DNA from: Zonotrichia leucophrys gambelii
Taxonomy: Eukaryota; Chordata; Aves; Passeriformes; Passerellidae
Direction: 5' to 3'
DNA: 64,000 nucleotides
Assembly: GCF_028769735.1 (NCBI RefSeq)
Contig: NC_088194.1
Coordinates: 3,914,319-3,978,318, forward strand
Shown here: piece by piece, positions 1-11,934 of the stretch
Position numbering within the stretch: the stretch's first letter is position 1
Layout: each line of letters starts with the position of its first letter
Position numbers and translations under genes: made by a program
The notes under the pieces: model-generated
The model's input: the letters and a program-made list of their open reading frames with translations, nothing else
Databases searched by the model: none
What the model was told of the DNA's origin: nothing

Positions 1-271
1 TTCATCCCGAACCAAGGGGAGGTGTGGGCAGGTGGAGGCTTCTGACCTAAAGGAGCCCAAACAATTTTTGCTTCCTGTTTTGAGAGGAAGCTCCTTGAAA
101 ACAGCAACAAATTTGTCTAAAACGCTTTCACATGGAGTCACTTCCTCGCCTCACGGCTGTTTTCCCAGTTCAGGATTTGGTGCAAAAATAATTAATTAAT
201 TCAGTGTATAGAACAGCCTGGAATGTTTTCACACCTTTTTAAAATTAAATTTCATCCCTTCCTGCTTCCAG

Positions 272-3200
272 CCTCCCCCTTTCCCCCCAAAGATGCGTCG
301 CGCCACCGGCTGCCCGCTGAGCCAGATCTGCATCCCCCCTCCGGCCGTGCTGGTGCGGAGCTTCCCGGTGAGCTCCAGCCTGGATCCCTTCCCAGGCCTC
401 CCTCGCCGCCGCAGCCCCGGCTGCTACCCCGGCACCACCACCTACGTCAGCCTGGGCAGCCTGGGCAGCCTGGCCCAGGCCACCAAGCCCTGCGGCCTCG
501 TGGCCACCTTGAGCGGCGCCCCGTGCGACCAGGACGTGGTCGGGTGCTCCACGAGGTTCTGCAGGAACCCCTGCTGCTGCTGCCGGGTGACCGAGAGCTG
601 CAGCAGGAGCCGGGACCTCTGCCAGGAGGTGGCCAAGGGCTCCACGGGCACGTGCCAGGATCTGTGCTGCCAGGAGGTCACCAAGTGTGTCACAACGTGC
701 CAGGATCCGTGCTGCCAGGAGGTCACCAAGTGCACAACCACGTGTCAGGATCCGTGTTATAAGGAGGTCACCACGTGTGCCACCACATGCCAAGATCCGT
801 GTTGTCAAGAGGTCACCAAGTGGTCACAACATGCCAGATCCGTGCTGCCAGGAGGTCAGCAAGTGTGTCACAACCACGTGTCAGGATCCGTGTTATAAGG
901 AGGTCACCACGTGCGCCACCACATGCCAAGATCCGTGTTGTCAAGAGGTCACCACGTGCACAACGACGTGTCAGGATCCGTGCTGCCAGGAGGTCACCAA
1001 GTGCACCACCACGTGTCAAGATCCATGTTATAAGGAGGTCACCAAGTGTGTCACCACGTGTCAAGATCCATGTTGTCAAGAAGTGACCAAGTGTGTCACC
1101 ACATGCCAGGATCCCTGCTGCCAGGAGGTCACCAAGTGTGTCACCACGTGTCAGGATCCATGTTATAAGGAGGTCACCAAGTGTGTCACCACGTGTCAGG
1201 ATCCATGTTATAAGGAGGTCACCACGTGCACAACGACGTGTCAGGATCCGTGCTGTCAGGAGGTCACCAAATGTGTCACCACGTGTCAGGATCCGTGCTG
1301 TCAGGAGGTCACCAAGTGCACCACAACATGCCAGGATCCGTGTTGTAGGGAGGTCACCACATGCACCACCATGTGCCAAGATCCCTGTTGTAAGGAGGTC
1401 ACCAACTGTGTCACCACGTGCCAAGATCCGTGTTGCAAAGAAGTGACCAGCTGCACCACCACGTGTGTGGATCCCTGCTGCCAGGAGGTCACCAAGTGTG
1501 TCACCACATGTCAGGATCCCTGTTGTAAGGAGGTCACCAAGTGTGTCACCACGTGCCAAGATCCCTGCTCCAAGGAGGTGACCACGTGCACCACAACATG
1601 TAAGGAGGTCACCAAGTACACAACCACGTGCCAGGATCCGTGTGGTCGGGAGGTCACCAAATGCGTCACCACGTGCCAAGATCCATGTTGTAAGGAGGTG
1701 ACCACATGCGCCACCACGTGTGTGGATCCGTGTTGCAAGGAGGTCACCAAGTGTGTCACCACGTGCCAGGATCCCTGCTGCAAGGAGGTCACCAAATGCG
1801 TCACCACGTGCCAAGATCCGTGTTGCAAGGAGGTCACCAAGTGTGTCACCACGTGCCAGGATCCGTGTTGCAAGGAAGTGACCACATGTACCACGTGTGT
1901 GGACCCGTGCTGCCAGGAGATCTCCAAGTGTGTCACCAGGTGTGTGGATCCCTGCTGCCAGGAGGTCACCAGGTGTGTCACCACGTGTGTGGACCCGTGT
2001 GTCACCACGTGTGTGGACCCGTGTGGCAAGAAGGCCCCCAGGGGCCTGACGCCGTGTTACGAGCCCTGCTGCAAGAAGGTGACCAAGTGGAGCAGCCCGT
2101 GGGTGATCCCGTGGTGCAAGAAAGGCGCCAAGTCCAGCGCCAGATGTGGAGACCCCTGCTCCAAGAAGGGGAGCAAGTCCAGCTCCAGATGTGCGGATCC
2201 GTGCTACAAGAAGGTGTCCAAGAGCTCCACCCCGTGCCAAGATCCGTGCTGTGTGACCAGGTGTGACCCCAGGTGTGTGGACACGTGTTGTCAGGAGGTC
2301 GCCAAGTGCAGAACCAGGTGTGTGGATCCCTGCTGCCAAGAGGTCACCAAATGTGTCACCAGATGTGTGGATCCCTGTTGTAAGGAGGTCACCAAGTGCA
2401 CCACCAGATGTGTCGATCCATGCTGCCAGGAGGTCACCAAATGTGTCACCAGATGTGTGGATCCCTGTTGCAAGGAGGTCACCAAGTGTGTCACCAGATG
2501 TTTGATCCCTGTTGCAAGGAGGCACCAAGTGGCCACCAGATGTGTCGATCCCTGCTGCCAGGAGGTCACCAAATGTGTCACCAGATGTGTGGATCCCTGT
2601 TGCAAGGAGGTCACCAAGTGTGTCACCACGTGCCAAGATCCCTGTTGTGTGACCAGATGTGCCACCAGATGTGTTGATCCCTGCTGCCAGGGGGTGGCCA
2701 CATGTGCCACCAGGTGTGTGGATCAGTGCTGCCAGGGGGTGGCCAGGTGCCAAGATCCCTGCTGTGCCACCAGATGTGCCACCAGTGCGTGACCCCTCGC
2801 CAGGAGTGCCAGTGCCAAGTCTTGCTGCCAAGGAGTGACCACCTGCCAGGACCCCTGCGGCCAGAGAGTGACCACCTGCACCACCAATGCAGACCCTTGC
2901 TGCCAGAGGTGACCACCTGCACAAAATCCTGCGGCCAAGGTGACACCTGACCACCACTGCCAGGACCCTTGCTGCCAAGGAGTGACCACCTGCCAAAACC
3001 CCTGCGGCCAGAGAGTGACCACCTGCGCCACCACTTGCCAAGATTCCTGCTGCCAGGGAGTGACCAGGTGCCAAGGTTCCTGCTGCCAAGGAGTGACCAC
3101 CTGCCAGGACCCTTGCTGCCAAGGAGTGACCACCTGCCAGGACCCTTGCTGCCAGGGAGTGACCACCTGCACCACGACTTGCCAGGACCCCTGCGGCCAG

Positions 3201-3716
3201 GGAGTGACCACCTGCACCACCAGCTGCCAGGGAGTGACCACTGGCCGAAATTCCTGCTGCCAAGGAGTGACCACCTGTACCACCACCTGTCAAGACCCTT
3301 GCTGCCAAGGGGTGACCTCGTGCCAAAATTCCTGCTGCCAGGGAGTGACCACCTGCACCACGACTTGCCAAGATTCCTGCTGCCAGGGAGTGACCACTTG
3401 CCAAGACCCTTGCTGCCAGGGAGTGACCACCTGCCAAAATTCCTGCGGCCAGGGAGTGACCACCTGCACCGCCACCTGCCAGGACCCTTGCTGCCAGGGA
3501 GTGACCTCGTGCCAAGACCCCTGCTGCCAGGGAGTGCCCACCTCGTGCCCAGCCCCGTGCTGTGTCCCCAGCCGTGCCACCTCTCAGTCCCGCAGAGGTG
3601 TCCAGGTTGTCACCAGGTGCGCCGACTCCTGTCCCACCACCTGCGTCACCCAGACCTGCCCCGTGTGCGGCCAGCGCTGCTCCGTCTCGGGCTGCCCGAA
3701 ATTCCGGGCTCGCTGA
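272..3716 (+). CDS. EDDM: DPCC-repeat cysteine-rich EDC protein (EDDM-like), coding exon with several frame breaks
   Basis: The reading frame opens at ATG 293, 21 nt after a splice acceptor (AG at 270-271), the usual EDC exon 2 layout. A unique N-terminus of about 110 residues is followed by dozens of 14-16-residue repeats of the type CQDPCCQEVTKCVTT. A second repeat flavour (CQDPCCQGVTTC) fills the last quarter, and a non-repeat tail ends in FRAR at TGA 3716. The DPCC motif in every unit matches the avian gene called EDDM; the symbol is my assignment from that motif. EDCRP, with a different repeat, is the alternative. The frame is interrupted near 821 and 832, in a compensated set at about 2495-2525, and near 2787, 2817, 2907 and 2940. 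All look like short losses. With about 11 bases lost, the total becomes divisible by three, giving about 1,140 residues. The likely role is a disulfide-rich structural protein of cornified cells. The coding annotation starts at 293; 272-292 is 5' UTR. Confidence 0.72.
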
Positions 3717-3968
3717 GGGGCTCCGGGCTGGGATCCCCACGGAATCTCCGGAGGAAGAGTAAATCCTCGTTTTCCTCACGCTCTGCCCCGTTCCTGCTGT
3801 TTTTCACCTCAAGAAAGCGCCGTTCCTCACGGGACGTCACCGAGCGATTTTGTGCCCCCGGGATTGTCCCCTGGGAGAAAGAATCTGAAATTCCCCCTCG
3901 CACCGGGAGTGTGATGGAGGAATTCCCCTCTTTGTTCTGTTCTTCCTCCTGATCTTTTTCCTTGAAGA

Positions 3969-3974
3969 AATAAA
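3969..3974 (+). terminator. Polyadenylation signal AATAAA of the DPCC-repeat gene
   Basis: A canonical AATAAA lies about 250 nt after the stop codon at 3716, in a suitable position for 3' end formation of this gene. Confidence 0.65.
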
Positions 3975-4480
3975 AGAAACGATCTTGGACTCAGCCTCGC
4001 TCATTTCCTTCGCTTCCTTTTAATTCCTTTCCTAAAATCCCGATTTTTTAAATAAAAAATGTTTGGGAAGTTCTCACTGGGATTGTGGAATGGGCACCCA
4101 GGGATCATCAAATCCAACTCCTGGCCCTGCTCAGGACATCCCAAAATCATTCTGTGTCCTTGGGAGCATTGTCCTGGAGCTCTGGTGGGTTCGGGATGGT
4201 GACCATTCCTTGGGGAGCATGGTCAGTGCTCCCACACTCTGGTGGGAAGAACTTTTTCCCAAAATCCACCCCAAATTCCCACCCCCTGGCACATCTCCAG
4301 CCTTTCCCTCAGTCCTGGACGTCCCGGATTTCCAGTCAGAGCTGAAATCCCGACAATGTGTGAAATCCCAGTTCTGCTAATCCCACATTCCATTGAAAAT
4401 AAAAGACAATGTCTGAATCGCTAGACTCAATGCTCCTTAATTCCATCAATTGTTTTAATAAAATTCAGTCTCACTGATTG
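3975..4480. other. Intergenic, nothing recognised
   Basis: Short open frames here have no repeat, motif or splice context resembling the neighbouring genes. No promoter or RNA gene was recognised. Confidence 0.4.
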
Positions 4481-4489
4481 CTGAATCAG

Positions 4490-4810
4490 GTCATAAATCC
4501 CAGATCAATGCCTGAAATCCCAAATCAATGTGTGCTGAGCAGTCATTGTGGTCTGAATTCCGGATCATGTCCTGAATCCCAATCTGTGGAAATCCCAATC
4601 AAAATATCCCATCTGTTTGAATCCCAGATCAATGCCTGAAATTGCAGATCAGTGTCTGAAATCCCAGATCAATGCCTGAAATCCCAAATCAATGTGTGAT
4701 ATCCCAGATCAATGTCTGAAATCCCAGATCAATGTGTGAAATCCCAGATCAACATCTGATAACCCAGATCAATATCTGATATCCCAGATCAACATCTGAA
4801 ATCCCAGCTC
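4490..4810. repeat. About 20-bp degenerate tandem repeat (ATCCCAGATCAATGTCTGAA type)
   Basis: Roughly a dozen imperfect copies of a unit reading atcccagatcaatg(t/c)ctgaa are seen directly. It is non-coding. Confidence 0.75.
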
Positions 4811-6110
4811 AGATGGAATTTCCAGCCTGGAAAAACACCTTGAAACCCCAAAAAAAGATGAATTTTCCAAGCACTCCTCCATCACTCGATCCCAAACCCC
4901 CAACCGGGGACCGGGACCGTCCCGGGAGGCTCCCGAGGTTGATCTGGGCTGGGAGCCGGGCCCAGGGAGGGTTTGGCGGAGCAAATCCCGCTCGGAATGC
5001 GGGCGGGAGGAGCGGGGGCGGCGGCAGACGGGGCGTGACCGTCTGGGAGCCGCCACCGGCTCCTCTGAAGATGCCCCAAGGCCCGGGCTTGGTGACAACC
5101 TGCTAGCTCTCTCCAAAAATTCCTTAAAATTCCGTGCAAGCAGAGATATCCTTCACTCCTTCTCCCAAATCCCTCGGTTTTCTTGGAAATTAAATGTAGG
5201 TGGGGAAAAAAAAATGGGGTTTTGGATTAATTTTTCCCTTCTGGCGTGGTGCTGGCAGGAGCGCCCATTAATCCTTCACGTGTCCATAAAATTCAGATTT
5301 GAATCATCTCGGAGCTCCCATTTCCAGAAACAAACAAACAAACAAATAGGAATTCTTCCTGCATGAACACCTGGATGTTTATTTCACACCTGTGGAATTA
5401 AAACTGGCAGAAAATTGCTGCTCACTACGAGGAAATGTTGTAGAATCTTCCTGGTTCCTCTGCCAGGTGAGCTCTAAAATCTCCGTGGAGATCAAAGCAA
5501 TTTTATCCACTAAAGTAAAAAAAAAATTCCAGAAAAAAATCCAGAGATTTTTCCTGAAAAAAACTGAGAAAATCGAAGCAAAGAAGGCAAAGAGATAAAA
5601 GAGGCGAGGAATTATTTTTTTTTCGTAACCACAGCCAGTTCCTCCTTCCCAGATTTAATTACTCAGGCGCTAATTGTCATTCTTCCCCGAGCGCTCACCT
5701 TCCGCAGTAAACAGGAAAAGAGGCCGGAATGGCGGGATTTGGGTTCCTGTCATGGCTGGGCCCAAATTGTCCCTCGGGCATGGACCAGAGGAGCCACTCA
5801 CGCCCAGGTGAGCCTGAATGTCCTCTCCTCTCATCCTCCTGGCATCCCAAAAATTCCAGGGCTCCCGGAGCCACCTGGACACTGCCCTGGAGCTGGCCCA
5901 GACCCTCCCGCCTCGCCCAGGCCCTTGTGGGAATGGGCAGAGGGGAAAGTTGGGTCTGATGAAGGCCCAGGAGGGTTAATTGCAAATGGGCGTGGAGGGC
6001 TTGGGCAGGAGAATGGGGAGAATCCCTGATTTCTGTGAAAATTGACCAAAACACACAGAAAAAAAAATTCCTTTTCTTGCTTGGGAAGATGGGGATTTTT
6101 GGGGTGGAGG
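4811..6110. other. Intergenic, partly G+C-rich; no gene recognised
   Basis: A G+C-rich patch at about 4900-5095 is followed by A-rich sequence with AAAC and homopolymer-A runs. Open frames on both strands have no family features and no donor or acceptor context. A CpG-rich regulatory element at 4900-5095 is possible but not demonstrable by reading. Confidence 0.35.
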
Positions 6111-6119
6111 GATTGGACC

Positions 6120-6660
6120 TTGATTGCGTGTCCAGGTCTGGAAAATCATGGAAAGAGGGACACGGAGAGGCTGGAGCCTGTCCAGGAGTGGGAATGGAGC
6201 TGGGGAAGGGTCTGGAAAATCCTGAGCGAGTTGGGGGGCTCAGCCTGGAGAAAAGGGGGATCCAGGGGGGAATTTGGGATCTTCCTGGGGGAATTTGGGA
6301 TCTGATCCCAGGGAACGGGGCCAGGACAGCAGGCAACGGCCTTCAGCTGTGCCAGGAGATGCTCAGGGTGGGAAATTTGGGAAAATTCCTCCTGGAAAGG
6401 GCAGCCAGGGAGAAATTTGGGCTCTTCCAGGGGGGATTTGGGATCTGATCTCAGGGAATGGAACACAACAAGAGGGAATGGCCTTGAGATGTGCCAGGAG
6501 AGGCTCAGAGAGGGAAATTCGGAAAAATTCATCCTGGAAAGTGTGGGCAGACCTTAGAAGAGTCTCAGGGAGGTTTGGATGGGCCACACCTGGAGATGTC
6601 CAAGGAATTCCTGGAGATTCCTCTGGATGACCAAGGTGGGCTCAGACACATCTTGGACTC
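6120..6660 (+). mobile_element. CR1-like LINE fragment(s), 3' region
   Basis: The text runs in the order typical of avian CR1 3' ends: GGCTCAGCCTGGAGAAAAGG, then a gggaa..gatctga stretch, GCTGTGCCAGGAGA, a GGAAATTTGGGAAAATTCC block, and a lead-in like AAGGAATTCCTGG. The middle block occurs twice (about 6230-6400 and 6420-6560), which suggests an internal duplication or two adjacent fragments. It is a truncated non-coding remnant. Confidence 0.65.
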
Positions 6661-6744
6661 CAAGTTCTGGCAGATCTTTCCCAATCTCCTGGATTTTATG
6701 ATCCTGGAAAATCTTTGGCCCCTCATCACAAGACCCTTGGAGCC

Positions 6745-6840
6745 GGGGGTGCTGCCCTCGTGGAATTCCCTCGTGGAATTCCCTCGTGGAATTCCCTCGT
6801 GGAATTCCCTCATGGAATTCCCTCATGGAATTCCCTCTGG
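6745..6840. repeat. 15-bp tandem repeat (CTCGTGGAATTCCCT)
   Basis: About six nearly identical copies, the later ones with CTCATGG in place of CTCGTGG. The unit length is a multiple of three, which creates spurious open frames. Confidence 0.85.
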
Positions 6841-6899
6841 AACTCCCGACCTGCCATGGAGGAGTCACCGGAGCCACCGAAGGACGTCGCTGCGGGGTC

Positions 6900-8440
6900 C
6901 TGACTCACCGACACCAACGTGACACCTCCAATGACTCCGATTGCCCACGGACGTAATGGAGATTCCCAAATGAGTGCCAATTAGCGATAACGACCCGGCC
7001 CCGTGACGTTCCCACCTGTCCGAGCGCGGGTCCCTTTACGTCTCCCGAAACAATCCCCAATTTCTGGCTAATCAAAGTTAACTACAGGGTGTAAAACAAC
7101 TCGGGGTAGAAAGGGAGGTGCAGGACCGGTCCTCAGAGATGGTTTGGAGGTGAGCCTGGAGCTTGAGGAGATAATGAGGAGCTGTTCCGACCGGAATATG
7201 GGATATTCCTCAGGAAGATAAGGATTGGAAGCTGCTCTGGGGGAAAATTTCCACACCCGGCAGCTCGAGGAGGAGAAAATGAGGAGGGATTCATCTGCCT
7301 AAGAATTCATCTCGCAAATCCGAGCTCTGCTGGGCGCAGCTTCTCCTCCCGTGGCCAAGGAGGTGTTTAAGATGAGCAAACCACACTCCACGAGTCCCAG
7401 TTCATCCCCGGAACTGCCTCGGGGGCAGCGGAGCCTCCGGGGAAGGGGGAGAAGCTGCACGTGGGGAGCTGAGTGTGTGGAAAAGCTGAGGTGGCAAAAA
7501 ACCCCGTGGAGATCCGTCAGCTGAGGGTGGAATTCCAGTCCAAGCACTGGGAAGGAACCGGCGCTGATGCCTGGAATTCTCCGGGAGACTCCGGGTTTGG
7601 GGCGTAAACAGGACGTGCTGCCCGTGCTGGGTTGGTTCGTTTTGGGGTGGCTTTTTTTCCCCTATTTAGCATTTTTGTGATGGTCACATTCCCATCTCTG
7701 CGATCGAAATGTCTGGGAGAAACATGAATTTTCCATAATCAGCAAAACTTTAATAAAAATTATTATTATTATTAGTATCATCCTGGGCCTAAATGCCACT
7801 TAAACTGGAGCTTTTCGGGGAGGGAAAAACATTTTTAAAATGAGGATTATTCTGCCTTGAATGGCTTGAAGTGTTCCTCAAAAAACCTGGACTTGTGTCC
7901 CCACTGGAATTTCCAAGCATACATGGAGTTAATCCATGGAAAAGAATGGGTTGGATGAATGAAATAATTTAATTTATCATGAAAACGGGATCCTCAGGGT
8001 TTCGTGGGAGTGCCGGAGGATTGGCTGTGCCTTTCCATGAGAATTAGGACAGGCTATTTCTCATAGTAAATCCAATTAATTCCCCATCTTCCCTAATAAC
8101 AGCCATTCCACGCTGGAAAAACTCCAGCTATCAAAACCCAACATTTATGGAAATAAGGCCACGGAAACGTCCCAGCGCATTAAATCCCTTTCTGAAAAAA
8201 CCAATTAATTCAGCACCCGCTGGTTTGTATTTTTTTTAATGACTCCTCCATTCCCGTTGGGAACCGCATGACCGGGATGGGAGCGCGGCTGCCTCAGCGT
8301 CACCTGCTTTCCTGGAAGAGGCCTTCCACCAAAAATTAGGGTGCAAACAAACATGCAAAGCATGTGCAGGAGGAGCCTGCCGGGGCACTTTGTGGTCACC
8401 TGTCCGTCCCCCTGGGCTCCCGCGTTTCCGGAGCTGACGC
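6900..8440. other. Non-repetitive upstream region of the 177-aa Cys-rich gene
   Basis: This is one of the few stretches without tandem arrays. No coding region was recognised. It holds AT-rich homeobox-like words (AATTAATT at 8080 and 8205) and ends in the TATA promoter at 8452, so distal regulatory content is plausible but unproven. Confidence 0.35.
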
Positions 8441-8451
8441 CACTCCGGCCG

Positions 8452-8459
8452 TATAAAAG
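8452..8459 (+). promoter_or_regulatory. TATA box of the 177-aa Cys-rich gene
   Basis: TATAAAAG stands in G+C-rich flanks. About 70 bp downstream is a consensus 5' splice site, CTG|GTAAGT, at 8527/8528. TATA plus a short non-coding exon is the standard promoter layout of EDC genes. Confidence 0.8.
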
Positions 8460-8481
8460 GTTCGGGTTCCGAGGCTCCCGC

Positions 8482-8527
8482 CAGTTCCTTTGGCTCCTCC
8501 GTCGCTCGTCAGGACCGGTGACCTCTG
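8482..8527 (+). other. Non-coding exon 1 of the 177-aa Cys-rich gene
   Basis: The start is estimated at about 30 bp after the TATA box; the end is set by the donor GTAAGT at 8528. There is no ATG in frame with the coding exon. The intron to about 9977 contains a CR1 fragment. Confidence 0.6.
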
Positions 8528-9189
8528 GTAAGTCCTCCTTGGCTTTATCAGGGAATTTTTATCAGGATATCTCGTGGAAAAGAGAGTTCACTCCGAGTTC
8601 CAGGAGAGCTTCGCTCTTGTGCTTCTCTCCTAGGATTTGTGCTGGAATTGGGGGTTTTATTTAGGGTTTGCTCTTCTGGAAGGAGCTTGGAGAAGTCACC
8701 TCGTCCAGAAGTGTGGCTGCTTCTCCTCCTCCCTCCTGTTCCATCCTGGTTAATTTGCTCCTGCCTCGTTAAGGCTGGGAATTAAATAAATTAATGGATG
8801 CCGTGGAGCAGCTCCTGGGACTTCAAACGGGATGGGTGGGAAGAGGCTCTGTCGGGAAGGAGGGAATGCAGGATTCCTGCAGGCAAAGCCGGGGGAGATC
8901 CCTGGGAGAAGCCAAGAGGAGGAAATGAGCTGGAAATTGGAGCTGCAGCCTCTGGGCCTTGCGGAAGGATGAGCCCCATTAATCTCCCAAAAAAATTCCA
9001 GTGAAGTCCCAGGATCTGGGGGATCATCAGGATGGGAGAGCTGGGGATGTTCAGCCTGTGGAGAGCTCAGGGCTGGGATCTGCAGAGGCTTCCAGGGAAG
9101 CTGGAGAGAGATTTTCCTCAGGAATTTCAGGGACAAGTCACGGAATGGGTTTACACTGAAAAATGGGAAATTTAGTTATTGGGAAGAAA

Positions 9190-9360
9190 CCGTGAAGGTG
9201 GCGAGGCCCTGGCCAAGGTTATCCCATGGATTCCTCATCCCTGGAAGTGTCCAAGGCCAGGTTGGACAGGTCTTGCAGCAGCTTGGTCTGGGCTGGACCG
9301 AGATGATCTTTGAGATCCCTCCCAGCCCAAACCACTCCATGATCCCATGGGATAATGGCG
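9190..9360 (+). mobile_element. CR1-like 3' end inside the intron
   Basis: Contains CTGGAAGTGTCCAAGGCCAG, then a gagatgatctttgagatccctcccag block and a terminal CCAAACCACTCCATGATCCC, the typical order of an avian CR1 3' end. Confidence 0.75.
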
Positions 9361-10008
9361 GGGATTTGTGGCCTCTGGGCTTTGTGGTTGGGAATTCCCA
9401 GCCTGGGGGATGTGCCCAGGTGGGCGTGAGGATCTGATAAGGAAGAGACGAGTCCTGGAACATCTGCTGGTGGAACTGGGAACAGCAGGAACTGGGAATA
9501 GCAGGAACTGGGAATAGCAGGAACTGGGGTGTTTTTGTGTTACGGCTTCTACAAAGTTGGAAATGTCATAAAATTCAGGATTTGTGGCTCGAGGCTTCCT
9601 AAGAGGTTCCCAGTGAAGGAAAGGGTTCTCTGGCAGAATTTTAATTCCATAAAAAGCCTGGGATTGGCCCACAGGCACAACCTGGGACGCAGTGGGAGCT
9701 TTATCTCCAAAATTTGGCGTTTAACTCCCTCCAGACCATGGGGTCGCCTTCAGCTTCAAATTTACGCAGAATAAAGCTGGAGGAACCTTTATGGAAATTA
9801 GAGCTGGACTTGATGAGATCCCTGTGGGTCCCTTCCAACTCCAGAACCCAGGATCTTTTCCTAACATTCCTTTCCTCATCCAAACACAAACCCACCGCAA
9901 CCTCATGCCGCGAATCAATATCAACGCACCAATATCCTGATCATTATTTTTTTGTCTCTTTCCCAGCTTTTTCCCAGCTTTTTCCCGCTCCCAAAGCACC
10001 TCCCCAAG

Positions 10009-10542
10009 ATGTCCTACTACTACGAGCAGTGCAAGCAGCCCTGCCTGCCCCCTGCCTGCCTGCAGAAGTGCGCCAAGTGCCCGCAGCCCTGCGCCACCCA
10101 GTGCGTCGAGGTCTGCCAGGCGCCCTGCGCCACCACCTGTGTCACCCAGTGCGTGGAGCCCTGTGCCACCCAGTGTGCCACCAGCTGTGCCCCACAGTGC
10201 GTGGACGTCTGCGCCAAGCCCTGCTCCAGCCAGTGCGTGGAGGTCTGTGCCCCTCAGTGCGTGGACGTCTGTGCCACCCAGTGTGCCACCAGCTGTGCCC
10301 CGCAGTGCGTGGACGTCTGTGCCACCCAGTGTGCCACCAGCTGTGCCCCTCAGTGTGTGGATGTTTGTGCCACCCAGTGTGCCACCAGCTGTGCCCCGCA
10401 GTGCGTGGACGTCTGTCCCGCCCAGTGCCCCGAGCCCTGTGCCACCAAGTGCGTGGAGCAGTGCCAGACCGAGGTTTGCAGCACCAAGTGCGTGGAGTCG
10501 TGCGAGGCCGTGTGCCTGGAGCCCTGCTCCCGCCCCTGCTGA
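10009..10542 (+). CDS. Small cysteine-rich EDC protein, 177 aa, CxxxC repeats
   Basis: The frame begins MSYYYEQCKQPCLPPAC, a head like SPRR and other EDC proteins (Tyr cluster, then a QCKQPC motif of Gln/Lys next to Cys). The rest is built of four-residue steps of the type CATQ/CVDV/CAPQ/CATS, so Cys occurs about every fourth residue to the end (CLEPCSRPC). ATG 10009 is chosen over the upstream in-frame ATG at 9952, which lies in the polypyrimidine tract before candidate acceptors (AG at 9965-9966 and 9976-9977). The protein is short, Cys/Val/Pro/Gln-rich and lacks Lys-rich ends, so disulfide cross-linking in cornified cells is the likely role. I do not recognise the symbol with certainty; avian EDPCV or EDYM-type genes are candidates. 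Confidence 0.85.
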   Translation: MSYYYEQCKQPCLPPACLQKCAKCPQPCATQCVEVCQAPCATTCVTQCVEPCATQCATSCAPQCVDVCAKPCSSQCVEVCAPQCVDVCATQCATSCAPQCVDVCATQCATSCAPQCVDVCATQCATSCAPQCVDVCPAQCPEPCATKCVEQCQTEVCSTKCVESCEAVCLEPCSRPC

Positions 10543-10865
10543 GCCCTGACACGGCTCCGGCCGCCGCTGAGGAGCCAAAACCGCGGGTTTTGGATGGAAA
10601 ACACGGTGCAGACCCATTGGCGACGCAAAACCCTCCTCTGATCATCCCATGTTGTCTTCATCTCGGAAAACGTTTCCTGTCTGAGTGTTCCCTGTGTTTT
10701 CACTCCTGCTCCTGCCGTGCCGGCGTTTTTCCGTGGGTATTCCCAATATTTTAGCGTTGGGAATCCCGGGAAGCGCTGTCAGCAGCTGGCAGTGGAAGAT
10801 GTCAACGCTTTTCCCCTTCCCTTCTCCTCTTGTTTCTTCTCAGTCTTGTGAATTCTCTGTGCAGC

Positions 10866-10871
10866 AATAAA
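10866..10871 (+). terminator. Polyadenylation signal AATAAA of the 177-aa Cys-rich gene
   Basis: Canonical AATAAA about 320 nt after the TGA at 10540-10542, within GCAATAAAAAATG. Confidence 0.7.
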
Positions 10872-10879
10872 AAATGACC

Positions 10880-11930
10880 ATCGATGGCACCAGCTGTCTT
10901 TTGTCTTTTTTCTCCCCATTTCCACGACTTCGGGCCCCAAAATATCTTCCTTAATTTCAGTTTTCAAAAGTGGTTGGGGAGGCCTTTGTGCCTGAAGTAA
11001 AAAAACGTTTAAATATGGAGAAATTCCTACTAATTCAACAAGGAAATCATCGTCTGGTCAATTCCTTTCTGAAATTATTGATAGGAATTTGATTTTCAGA
11101 CAGTTTTGGTCTTCACAGCTTGGGATTTTGGAGGCAAATCCTAGAAACCGTTAAAAGGCGAATTTAGGTGGAAGAAAGCCTCAAATTAATTAATAAAGGA
11201 ATTGAACACCTGGAAGGCGCAATTTTAAATAAATTTAAATAATTAAATTTTAATAATCAAGCAAATAAATATTTAAACAAGCGAGTAAATTCTAAGTAAT
11301 TTTAATAATTCTAAATAATTTTAAGAAAGGCTCCTCCACCTTTATTCTGGATAAGTTTGAAGCTGAAGGTGACCCTGTGGTCACCTGGAGGGTGTTAAAC
11401 CCATAAAAGGAGTTAACTGGGGGGAGTTAAACCCATAAAAACCCCAAATTTCGGAGATAAATAAATCTCCCACTGTGTCCCAGATTGTGCCTGTGGCTTT
11501 CTTCACCTCCGGCTCCGTCTGGGAATGCTGAAATCGCTCCCCACCTACCCCCTCATTACGGGAAGGGTGGGGAACATCTAATCTGGAGAAGAAAAGAGAG
11601 ATATTTATATTCGGGGGCGTGCCGGCGCTGTTTCCAAATCTCCTGTTTAATGTGCGGGTGGGGAGGCGAGGAGCAGGTTCCTCTTTGTGTCCCTCGCTGT
11701 CGACACCGGGAGGTGACACCGGGAGGTGACACCGGGAGGTGACACCAGGAGGTGACACCCTCAGGTGGGGATCACAGGAGGCACAAAAAAACCACACCTG
11801 GGGAAGGCAAACACCTGAGCACACCTGGAAGGCAAAGCAGGAGCAAAAATTCCCCCAAAAAAACCCCAAAAAAGGTGGGGAAGTGAGGAATCGGCACCCA
11901 GAATTTGAGGATCTGCCTCAGGAGCCACTC
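10880..11930. other. Intergenic, AT-rich then G-rich; nothing recognised
   Basis: AT-rich sequence at about 10980-11330 is followed by a short 12-bp direct repeat (GGAGGTGACACC, about four copies near 11708-11758). No gene or RNA was recognised. Confidence 0.4.
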
Positions 11931-11934
11931 GGAG

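Noticed and set aside
813..3779. 988-residue open frame antisense to the DPCC-repeat gene
   Set aside because: The repeat unit lacks stops on the complement in this frame; there is no start, splice or family context, and composition (GHSLAAGVLA) mirrors the sense repeat.
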